Assembly (NCBI GenBank): GCA_964611585.1
Contig: CAZTAK010000065.1
Span: 1-13,196, forward strand
DNA from: CAZTAK01 sp964611585
Lineage (GTDB): Bacteria > Pseudomonadota > Alphaproteobacteria > SHVP01
Direction of reading: 5' to 3'
DNA length: 13,196 nucleotides
In this document: positions 7,026 to 12,989 of the stretch, piece by piece
Position numbering within the stretch: the first letter of the stretch is position 1
Layout of the letters: every line of letters begins with the position of its first letter
Notes under the pieces: model-generated
Told to the model about the DNA's origin: nothing
Database searches by the model: none
Seen by the model: only the letters and a program-made list of their open reading frames with translations
Program-made: the position numbers and the translations under genes

Positions 7026-7316
7026 TCAGTCGATGGCCTCGTAGTGGCGCGTGTCGGGTATGCCGTCCATCAGCGCCGCCGTCACCGCAAATTCGCTCAT
7101 CTTCTTAAGTTCTTCGAAATACCGGCCGTGCGCCTCGACGCTGATCCACTTTTCGATGAGAACGATGTGATCGGGATCCTCGGCGTTGACGAGAATATCG
7201 ATGCCTTGGCAATCGGCGTCGGCGCGGGCGTGCGGAATTCCGGCAATGAAAGCGTCGCGCAGTGCGGCGCCCTGCCCCGGCTTGGCTCGGGTATGAATGA
7301 TGGCAGTAACCGTCAT
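7026..7316 (-). CDS. Putative quinol monooxygenase / ABM-domain protein
   Basis: 96-residue protein of the antibiotic-biosynthesis-monooxygenase (ABM, YgiN-like) fold, a dimeric alpha+beta barrel. Family marks are an N-terminal strand with HTRAKPGQGAALRDAF (residues 8-23), a central DCQGIDILVNAEDPDHIVLIE strand pair, EKW (55-57), and a late helix EAHGRYFEELKKM (61-73). Members oxidise quinols or aromatic polyketides without cofactors, or have unknown roles. The start at 7316 is chosen over the upstream ATG at 7373 because AGGAGG (complement of 7326-7331) lies nine bases before it and because MTVTAIIHTRAKPG is the usual start of the fold. It lies 120 bases downstream of the second exporter on the same strand but has its own candidate promoter. 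Confidence 0.85.
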   Translation of the reverse strand: MTVTAIIHTRAKPGQGAALRDAFIAGIPHARADADCQGIDILVNAEDPDHIVLIEKWISVEAHGRYFEELKKMSEFAVTAALMDGIPDTRHYEAID

Positions 7317-7363
7317 TGGGTGATGCCTCCTGGAACTTGATTTTTCGTTCGGGTCATTGACGC

Positions 7364-7393
7364 ATTCTAGCACCGGTCGGAACCCCTGCCGAA
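7364..7393 (-). promoter_or_regulatory. Candidate promoter of the ABM-like gene
   Basis: On the minus strand, TTCGGC (complement of 7388-7393) and TAGAAT (complement of 7364-7369, 5 of 6 to the -10) are separated by 18 bases. The start site would be near 7357, leaving a 40-base leader with the AGGAGG site. The -35 match is poor (3 of 6). Confidence 0.35.
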
Positions 7394-7436
7394 CAGTGTC
7401 ATGCCCAGTTTGCGGTGACTGCGCGCAACAGAAGGA

Positions 7437-8642
7437 CTAACGCCCTTGGTCGCCGCGCCGGACGAGGATGTAGGCGAACGTACCAAACACCGCGAAGCCG
7501 CCCACCAGGGGCAGGACCGTGCCGTCATAGCCAAGGCCGACCGCGGAGCCGAACAGAAGCGAAATGAAACCGGTCAGCGTACTGACGACCGCCGAACCGA
7601 CGCCGGCGATGTGGCCGAGCGGTTCCATCGCCATCGCCGTGAGATTGCCGAACAGAATGCCCAGACAGAAGAACGTGGCCAGGCCATAGGTCATGAAAGC
7701 CCAGAAGGGCGGCTGGCCCGACATCGTGGCGGCGATAACAAAAAAGACGACCGACAGTCCAATGATGGCGATTAGTGCGCGGCCGCTCAAGACCCGCATG
7801 CCGTACCGAATCACGAGACGGGAATTGGAGAACGACGCGCTGCCGATCGCCAATGCGAGAACGGCGAAAAACAGAGGGAACAGGGAACCGAGTTGATAGG
7901 TATCCTGAAATATCTGCTGGGACGATGTCAGGTAGCCGATCATGGCCGCGAAGACAAACCCGGCCGCGGCGGCGTTGCTGAAAGCGACGCGGTTGGTGCA
8001 GACCTCGACAATGGCCCGGCCAATGCGGCCGGCCGCCAGAGCGTTGCGCCGGTCGAGCGGCAAGGTCTCCGGCTGGCGCGCCGTGAACCAGACAAACACG
8101 ATTAGAGCGAGCGCGAGAAAAAAGACAAAGATTTCGCGCCAATCGGCGATGTACACGATCCCTTGTCCGATTGCCGGCGCGGCCGCGGGAACGAGTATGA
8201 ACACCGCCATAATGAACGACATGATCCGGGCCATGGCCCGGCCTTCGTATTGATCGCGAATCAGGGCGATTGACACCGTGCGCGGTCCGGCTGCGCCCAC
8301 CCCTTGCAGAATCCGGCCCGCCAACATCGTCGGAAAGTCGGTCGCAAAGGTGGACAGCAGGCAGCCCACCATGAACAGGATTAACCCGGCGTTGATCGCA
8401 AGTTTGCGGCCGACGCTATCCGAGAGCGGCCCGAAAACCATTTGCCCCAGCGCCAGGCCGAGAAAAAATGCCGACAGAATCCATTGATTGTTGTTCGCCT
8501 TCTGCACACCCAAATCGCTGCCGATTAGCGGCAACGCGGGCAGCATCGCGTCCGTCGAGAGCGCGACCAGCGAAATCATCAGCGCCATCAGCGGCACAAA
8601 TTCGGCAAGCGGGCGCGTCCGCGCTTGTGGCGTCTGGTTCAA
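7437..8642 (-). CDS. MFS multidrug efflux transporter, Bcr/CflA type (second copy)
   Basis: 401-residue inner-membrane transporter. TM1 contains the Bcr/CflA hallmark STDAMLPALP (residues 29-38), motif A is GPLSDSVGRK (71-80) between helices 2 and 3, and GRILQGVGAAGPRTVSIALIRD marks helices 4-5. Twelve hydrophobic segments are apparent by eye and the length is normal. The start is TTG (complement of 8640-8642), with AGGA nine bases upstream; no in-frame ATG lies nearby upstream, and the next Met (residue 19) would cut into TM1. It is clearly diverged from the transporter at 4479-5765, so it is not a recent duplicate. It is divergent from the acyl-CoA synthetase gene across a 344-base gap. It may export a product related to the adjacent ligase, but the substrate is unknown. 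Confidence 0.9.
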   Translation of the reverse strand: MNQTPQARTRPLAEFVPLMALMISLVALSTDAMLPALPLIGSDLGVQKANNNQWILSAFFLGLALGQMVFGPLSDSVGRKLAINAGLILFMVGCLLSTFATDFPTMLAGRILQGVGAAGPRTVSIALIRDQYEGRAMARIMSFIMAVFILVPAAAPAIGQGIVYIADWREIFVFFLALALIVFVWFTARQPETLPLDRRNALAAGRIGRAIVEVCTNRVAFSNAAAAGFVFAAMIGYLTSSQQIFQDTYQLGSLFPLFFAVLALAIGSASFSNSRLVIRYGMRVLSGRALIAIIGLSVVFFVIAATMSGQPPFWAFMTYGLATFFCLGILFGNLTAMAMEPLGHIAGVGSAVVSTLTGFISLLFGSAVGLGYDGTVLPLVGGFAVFGTFAYILVRRGDQGR

Positions 8643-8986
8643 ACTTTTCGTTCCTATTGCCGCAAGGCCACGCAGGGTTTGGCGCGAATGCGCCGCGGTG
8701 TCCCGCCCTCGGCCAATCGAGAGGCTGATGGGGCCCTAGAAGGACTTCTTCCTCGCTGTCCTGTCAACGTCGGAATAGGGGTTTCCGGGCAGCAACGTAA
8801 TTGCGGGCCGAGGTCTCAGTGAGTCCCGGCTGAATATTGGAATCTCCATGGCGTCACGCCCGCGCCCGAACACCCTCCCCCAGTTGCCCCGAGACAGGAT
8901 CGAAACCCTGTCATAGAATGGTGGCCGTTCTTCCTTTCCATGAACGCTGCGGACCGGGACCGCGTTGCAGCGACCAAGGGTTCACC
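8643..8986. other. 344-base divergent intergenic region between exporter and ligase genes
   Basis: Shared upstream region of two divergent genes. The right part holds the candidate ligase promoter and a dyad inside it (8891-8919). On the minus strand a perfect TTGACA (complement of 8762-8767) faces the exporter, but no good -10 follows at 16-18 bases. The frame of the ligase is open leftward to 8837, but those codons (MESPWRHARARTPSPS) are not ligase-like and are read as non-coding leader. Confidence 0.5.
8891..8919 (+). promoter_or_regulatory. Candidate ligase promoter with an internal dyad
   Basis: GAGACA (8891-8896, 4 of 6) and TAGAAT (8914-8919, 5 of 6) are 17 bases apart, placing the start site near 8926 and giving a leader of about 60 bases. 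A perfect inverted repeat, GACAGG (8893-8898) and CCTGTC (8907-8912) with an 8-base spacer, lies from the -35 to just before the -10, where a bound repressor would block polymerase. Confidence 0.4.
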
Positions 8987-10501
8987 ATGTTTGGAAACAT
9001 CACCGACGATATCGCCCACAACGCGCGCCGGCGCCCGGACCATTCGGCGATGATCGACAGCACACGGGCCCTCGATTACCGGAGCCTCGACGCCGATATC
9101 AAGCGAACGGCCAACCACTTGCGGGATCTCGGGATTGGCGCCGGCGATTTTGTCGGCCTCGCCATGGCCGACACCATCGACAATGTCGTTGCCATGCTCG
9201 GCATCATCCGCCTCGGCGCCGTTCTCATTCCCATGGACTGCCGCTGGCTCGCGGAAGAAAAAATCCGCGTCGCCGGGGCCTTCGGCGTCCCGACCGTCAT
9301 CGTCGACGACGAACCGCTGGCGGGGATCGAAACCCTGATCGTCAACGAAGATTGGCACCGGGCGGTGGCGCAGAAAGAGCCGGAGGGCGAATTTCCATCC
9401 GACCCCAAGGCGCCGCTGTGGCTGTCGCTCTCGTCCGGCACCACCGGCGTTCCGAAGGGGCCGCTGGTCACCCATTACCAGATGTCGCTGCGCTTCATGT
9501 CGCAATGGGTCAGCGACGGTTTCACCGAGCACGACCGCAACATGCTGGCGACACCGCTTTATTTCGGCGGCGGGCGCGGCTTTACGATCGTCAATCTGAT
9601 TATGGGCGCGACGGTGTTTTTCCACCCTCCGCCCTACCGACCCGAGGACCTGGTCGAGACCGTCAACAAACACCGCATCACAACGCTATTCCTCGTTCCC
9701 ACCCTGCTCCGGCGGCTACTGAAGATTCCGGCTGGGCAGGGTCCGCTGATGCCGAGTTTGCGCGTCCTGCTTTCAAGCGGATCGATCCTCCATGTCGAGG
9801 AACGCGAACAGATCCTGCGCCAACTGTCGCCCTGTTTCTTCAATATCTATAGTTCGACCGAGGGCGGCGCGGTGTCCGTTCTGCCCCCCGAAGCAACGGG
9901 TGAAGCGGCGCGCTCCGTCGGCCGCGCAGCTTTTCAGACTGAATTCGAAGTCGTCGATGAAAACGACCGGCCCTTGCCGCCGGACGAAATCGGGCGTATT
10001 CGCCATCGCTCACCCTGGCTGCCGGAAGGGTTTCACAACAACCCGGAGGAGACCAAGAAAGTCTTCAAGGACGGCTGGTATTATCCCGGCGATCTCGGAC
10101 GCATCGACGAGCACGGATTTCTCTATATCGTCGGCCGGGTCAAGGACCTAATCATCCGCGGCGGCGTCAATATCTATCCGGCCGAGATCGAGGAGATATT
10201 GATTCGCCACGCGGCCGTGCACGACGCCGCGGCGGTGCCCTGGGAGTCGCGCGAACTGGGCGAGGACGTGGCTGTTTTCGTGGTGCGCGGCGACACGGCC
10301 GACGGAGCTGGCGAAACCGAACTGATCGCCCATTGCCGCGCCCAGCTTGCGCCCTACAAGGTGCCGCGGCGAATCTTCTTCGTTGACGAACTGCCCAAGA
10401 GCTCGCTTGGAAAAATTCTGAAGACCGAACTGGTCAAGCGCCTGCCGCCGCTGGACGAGCCGCCGGAGCAAGCGGAACACAGCGCGGCGGAAACGGAGTA
10501 A
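8987..10501 (+). CDS. AMP-forming acyl-CoA synthetase (AMP-binding family)
   Basis: 504-residue ANL-superfamily ligase that activates an organic or fatty acid with ATP to an acyl-AMP and then joins it to CoA. Core motifs are intact: P-loop SSGTTGVPKG (residues 149-158), YSSTEGG (288-294, A5), YPGDL with ATP-ribose-binding D369 (A7), the hinge GRVKD (383-387, A8) followed by RGGVNIYPAEIEEIL, and the C-terminal PKSSLGK with catalytic K476 (A10). No carrier or condensation domain is attached. The ATG at 8987 has AAGGG six bases upstream and starts the family-typical text; upstream in-frame starts at 8837 and 8918 add only unrelated residues. The acid substrate (fatty, aromatic or other) cannot be told from sequence. 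It is divergent from an exporter and convergent with a VOC protein, a plausible catabolic neighbourhood. Confidence 0.93.
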   Translation: MFGNITDDIAHNARRRPDHSAMIDSTRALDYRSLDADIKRTANHLRDLGIGAGDFVGLAMADTIDNVVAMLGIIRLGAVLIPMDCRWLAEEKIRVAGAFGVPTVIVDDEPLAGIETLIVNEDWHRAVAQKEPEGEFPSDPKAPLWLSLSSGTTGVPKGPLVTHYQMSLRFMSQWVSDGFTEHDRNMLATPLYFGGGRGFTIVNLIMGATVFFHPPPYRPEDLVETVNKHRITTLFLVPTLLRRLLKIPAGQGPLMPSLRVLLSSGSILHVEEREQILRQLSPCFFNIYSSTEGGAVSVLPPEATGEAARSVGRAAFQTEFEVVDENDRPLPPDEIGRIRHRSPWLPEGFHNNPEETKKVFKDGWYYPGDLGRIDEHGFLYIVGRVKDLIIRGGVNIYPAEIEEILIRHAAVHDAAAVPWESRELGEDVAVFVVRGDTADGAGETELIAHCRAQLAPYKVPRRIFFVDELPKSSLGKILKTELVKRLPPLDEPPEQAEHSAAETE

Positions 10502-10513
10502 CGCGCCGGCGCG
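10502..10513. repeat. 12-bp perfect palindrome between convergent genes
   Basis: CGCGCCGGCGCG directly follows the ligase stop codon in the 33-base gap between two convergent genes. It could serve as a small bidirectional hairpin, but there is no T-run on either side, and GC-only palindromes are common in this composition. Confidence 0.25.
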
Positions 10514-10534
10514 GCCCTCGCCCGGGACCCGCTC

Positions 10535-11563
10535 TCAGGCCTCGAACAGGGTCCAGAAATAGCCGTCCGGCGCCGTAAACGAGAACGCCGGCTGGCCGAA
10601 CTCGTCCGGTATTATGTCGCTGATGGCGCCGGCCGCGCTATGGCGCACCTTGCGGTGCATGGCCTCGATGTCGGCAACCCTGTAGGTGTAGAGCGAATAC
10701 CCGAGGTTGCCAGGCCGGGCGTCGGCAGAGCGGTCCGGGTCGGAAATACCGGCCGGCATCTGGAAGCAGCGCAACCGGCCCGAGCGGTGGCGCGATACCA
10801 CGTCGTCTGACTCGGCGTCGTCGAAATTCACAAAGCGCAGCAGGTCGCCGGGTTCGAGCGCGTGCATTGTGGTCGCCATCCACGAGGTCTCATGGTCGAT
10901 CTCGCGCTGGCCCCAGCGCTTCAGGCCGAACACATCCTCGTAGAAATCATAGACACTCATATCGTCGCCCTTGGTGACGATGGCGGCGTGACAGACCTCG
11001 CTGGTCTTGAACAGGCAATCGGGATTGACGCGGCCGTAGAGGGGCATATCGAAGTTGTAGCGGGTCATGGCGACATGCTGGTAGTACGGCAAAAACATGA
11101 TGAGGTCGCGCACGCAGGCAATGGGCTCGCTGAACGGACGCGGCTCGGGATGATCGGCATCGGGAATGTGCGGGTTCATGTGGGGGCCCAGTTTGTAGAT
11201 GGGCCCGCCCAGGACCTCCTGCATTTCGGCGTGGTTGAGGCAGGTAATCATGTCGTCGGTCTTGTGAACCGACCAGCGCGTCCCCATGGTGCGCAGGGGC
11301 GCCATGTTGAGGCCGGGTCCCGTCGGCCGGTCCCAGACCATGAGCCGGATGAGCCCGCGATCGGAGTCCTGATGAAACAAACGCACCGAATTGAGTTCCG
11401 ATTTCACGCCATACAGTGCCTCGGCCGCGGTGGCGTCGAGACCGCCGCGCTTGCCTTCGCGATAACCGAAGCGCTGCCAGTGAGCGATGCCATCGGCCGC
11501 GTCGGGCACGCCGACACCGATGTCATAGAGACCTCCCCTCACGCGCGCCGTCTCGCCCACCAT
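10535..11563 (-). CDS. Two-domain VOC (glyoxalase / extradiol dioxygenase fold) protein
   Basis: 342-residue protein with two vicinal-oxygen-chelate modules, about residues 11-115 (LYDIGVGVPDAADGIAHWQRFGY) and 189-342 (EVCHAAIVTKGDD...FYEDVFGLKRWG, ending APDGYFWTLFEA). VOC enzymes include extradiol dioxygenases, glyoxalases and bleomycin-resistance proteins. In the second module H192 and E341 sit where metal ligands are expected, but the middle ligand position (near YSLYTYRV, residues 289-296) shows Tyr rather than His. The first module has Asp where the first His is usual. The metal site may therefore be altered or absent. The start has GGAGGG (complement of 11572-11577) eight bases upstream. 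The gene is divergent from the kinase gene and convergent with the ligase gene. The specific reaction is not predictable; ring cleavage would fit the ligase neighbour, but this is inference. Confidence 0.82.
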   Translation of the reverse strand: MVGETARVRGGLYDIGVGVPDAADGIAHWQRFGYREGKRGGLDATAAEALYGVKSELNSVRLFHQDSDRGLIRLMVWDRPTGPGLNMAPLRTMGTRWSVHKTDDMITCLNHAEMQEVLGGPIYKLGPHMNPHIPDADHPEPRPFSEPIACVRDLIMFLPYYQHVAMTRYNFDMPLYGRVNPDCLFKTSEVCHAAIVTKGDDMSVYDFYEDVFGLKRWGQREIDHETSWMATTMHALEPGDLLRFVNFDDAESDDVVSRHRSGRLRCFQMPAGISDPDRSADARPGNLGYSLYTYRVADIEAMHRKVRHSAAGAISDIIPDEFGQPAFSFTAPDGYFWTLFEA

Positions 11564-11646
11564 CTTGCCCGCCCTCCAAAGCCGCCGGATCGGATATGGT
11601 ACGCGGCGTCCTTCGTTCCCGGCAAGGCAAGCCCCACCTGAAAGAC

Positions 11647-12627
11647 ATGACCATGCCCCTGTTTCCGGTCAGCCACTCGATCCTCGATGCCGAGGCGCTG
11701 GGCACCGAAGTGGCACGCCGATATGGTTTTGCGGCCCCCCTCACCTGCCGGTTGATGGGTCACGGCATGAACGACTTTTACGCTGTGCACGCGGAGGGCC
11801 GCGACTATGCGCTGCGCGTTTCGCGCGCCGGCGCCGGCATGGAATCGAATCTGATCTACGAATTCGACCTTCTTCGCTTTCTCGAGGACGAAGGCATTCC
11901 GGTGGCGGGTCCGATCGCGGCGGAAGACGGTTCGCTCTTTTTTCAGGTCGCAGTGGGTGAAGGCGACCGCCGGGTCGCGTTGATGCGTGCGGTTCCCGGC
12001 GCTTCGCTTGCCAACGCCGACGATCCGGCGCTGGCCGAAGAAGCCGGCCGATGGGTCGGAACCATGCACCGGATCGCTGACCGCTTTCACAGCGACGCTG
12101 AACGCCGCAAGGACGTGGGCCGCCGCCTCGACGAATATGGGCCGACACTGATGGCGCATCTGGCGGGAAGCGAAGACGCAGACTTCGTCGCCGCGGTGCT
12201 CAAGGCTTCGGTCCGCACCTATGAGGAAATGGCCGCCTCGGGCCTGCCCCGGCTTCCGACCCACGGCGACCTCACCCGCGAAAACATTTTTCTCGACTCA
12301 GATGGCCACATCGTCCTGATCGATTTCGACGACTGCGGCGAGGATTTTGCCGTTGCCGATATCTCGAGCTTCTTGTGGCGCAACCGCTACGCCGGCGGCC
12401 CGGCAGAGATGAGCGAGCGCTACCTCGACGGCTACCGGCGCGAACGACCGCTTGCGGCCGCGGAAGAAGAGTTTCTGCCGCGATTTGTCGCCATCCGCAA
12501 TTTCGAGATCGCGGCGGTTGTCGCCGTGCAAATGGGTGTACTCGGGCAGCTTCACGCCGTCGAACTCGAAATCGAACGCTTCGTTGCGCTCGGCCGCGCC
12601 CTTGTGCGCGAGTCGAAGCTGCTGTGA
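11647..12627 (+). CDS. APH-family phosphotransferase (small-molecule kinase)
   Basis: 326-residue protein-kinase-like enzyme of the aminoglycoside phosphotransferase/choline kinase/homoserine kinase group, soluble. The catalytic loop is THGDLTRENIF with H206, D208 as base and N213. The metal-binding motif is IDFDD (D226-F227-D228, in place of DFG), followed by ADISSFLWRN. The N-lobe has a nucleotide-binding strand around MGHGMNDFYAVHAEGRDYALRVS, with the usual lysine apparently replaced by Arg. The start at 11647 is preferred: translation further upstream is not family-like and would overlap the divergent VOC gene. A second ATG (11653) is two codons later. The ribosome site is weak (GAAAG). 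The substrate is unknown; SrkA-like or homoserine/choline-kinase-like roles are possible, and it is not evidence of antibiotic resistance. Confidence 0.85.
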   Translation: MTMPLFPVSHSILDAEALGTEVARRYGFAAPLTCRLMGHGMNDFYAVHAEGRDYALRVSRAGAGMESNLIYEFDLLRFLEDEGIPVAGPIAAEDGSLFFQVAVGEGDRRVALMRAVPGASLANADDPALAEEAGRWVGTMHRIADRFHSDAERRKDVGRRLDEYGPTLMAHLAGSEDADFVAAVLKASVRTYEEMAASGLPRLPTHGDLTRENIFLDSDGHIVLIDFDDCGEDFAVADISSFLWRNRYAGGPAEMSERYLDGYRRERPLAAAEEEFLPRFVAIRNFEIAAVVAVQMGVLGQLHAVELEIERFVALGRALVRESKLL

Positions 12628-12739
12628 CACCGCGCCCGGTCCTCAGAAACTCTTCTTGAAACGCCGCGACGACACGCGCGATTGGTATCCCATCTTTGCC
12701 ACATTAGGAGTTTTGGTTCGGCGTCCGAATCCGACGCTC

Positions 12740-12768
12740 TTGACCCGTTAGGATTTCGGGACTACAAC
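12740..12768 (+). promoter_or_regulatory. Candidate promoter P1 upstream of rtcB
   Basis: TTGACC (12740-12745, 5 of 6 to -35) and TACAAC (12763-12768, 4 of 6 to -10) with an ideal 17-base spacer. Transcription would start near 12775, about 215 bases before the rtcB ATG and about 190 bases before the end of the terminator. Confidence 0.45.
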
Positions 12769-12869
12769 ACCGCCGCAATGATTTGTAGAGGATCGACTTC
12801 GGCGATGACCGTTCAAGAAGGCTCCCTTATGGAAGCCGCCAAAAGAGCACCGACGTACCGGAATATACA

Positions 12870-12899
12870 TTGGAATTCCGAAGAGGGGCGAGGTATGCT
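12870..12899 (+). promoter_or_regulatory. Candidate promoter P2 upstream of rtcB
   Basis: TTGGAA (12870-12875) and TATGCT (12894-12899) separated by 18 bases. Each element matches the consensus at 4 of 6. It would give a start near 12906 and a leader of about 85 bases that still includes the terminator. Confidence 0.3.
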
Positions 12900-12933
12900 A
12901 CGGTCGTAGAAGTACGTTCAAAAGCACAAACTG

Positions 12934-12966
12934 AACCCCTTCCCGGCCCGCCGTGGAGGGGTTTTT
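12934..12966 (+). terminator. Strong intrinsic terminator just upstream of rtcB
   Basis: AACCCCT (12934-12940) pairs exactly with AGGGGTT (12957-12963). The stem continues inward, after one-base bulges, with CC/GG (12942-12943 with 12955-12956) and CGG/CCG (12944-12946 with 12951-12953) around a CCCG loop. T's run from 12962 to 12966. There is no T-run on the other strand, so it works on plus-strand transcripts. It could end the kinase mRNA 307 bases after that gene, end a small RNA, or attenuate rtcB. Confidence 0.75.
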
Positions 12967-12973
12967 CATTTCA

Positions 12974-12989
12974 GGAACGGACTAGTTCC
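12974..12989 (+). promoter_or_regulatory. Inverted repeat over the rtcB ribosome-binding region
   Basis: GGAAC (12974-12978) and GTTCC (12985-12989) form a 5-bp dyad with a 6-base spacer, ending at the base before the ATG. The only Shine-Dalgarno-like sequence, AGGA (12973-12976), is in the left arm and 13 bases from the start. The hairpin would both mask it and bring it closer to the start. Confidence 0.35.

Larger units (their letters stand above)
12628..12989. other. 362-base region before rtcB with candidate promoters and terminator, no clear gene
   Basis: No frame here is convincingly coding; the longest (12682-12909, 75 codons) has no family resemblance. The stretch holds two promoter-like pairs (12740-12768 and 12870-12899), many inverted repeats (TTCGG-CGT-CCGAA 12717-12729, GCGTC-N7-GACGC 12721-12737, CTACAA-N15-TTGTAG 12762-12788, CGGAAT-N10-ATTCCG 12859-12880, CTACG-GT-CGTAG 12898-12909, GTTCA-N11-TGAAC 12916-12936) and a strong terminator (12934-12966). 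A transcript from the first promoter to the terminator would be about 190 bases and highly structured, consistent with a small RNA or a regulated leader of rtcB. Confidence 0.5.

Noticed and set aside
7317..7373. 19-codon extension of the ABM-like protein to the ATG at 7373
   Set aside because: AGGAGG sits correctly before the ATG at 7316, and the extension would run through the ribosome site and next to the candidate -10.
8837..8986. 50-codon N-terminal extension of the acyl-CoA synthetase
   Set aside because: Translation is not ligase-like; the ATG at 8987 has a good ribosome site and the family-typical beginning, and the extension covers the candidate promoter.
10862..11641. 259-codon plus-strand frame opposite the VOC gene
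   Set aside because: Shadow of the VOC gene, which has clear domain motifs and a good ribosome site on the other strand.
11416..11646. 77-codon N-terminal extension of the APH-type kinase
   Set aside because: Arg-rich, overlaps the divergent VOC gene, and the kinase family text starts at about 11647.
12721..12737. T-arm-like hairpin (5-bp stem, 7-base loop) suggesting a tRNA fragment
   Set aside because: The loop CGAATCC lacks the TTC start of a T-loop and no acceptor, D or anticodon arms fit around it.
12682..12909. 75-codon small frame upstream of rtcB
   Set aside because: No family resemblance, no good ribosome site, and it spans a candidate promoter and several inverted repeats; kept only as an alternative to a non-coding RNA.
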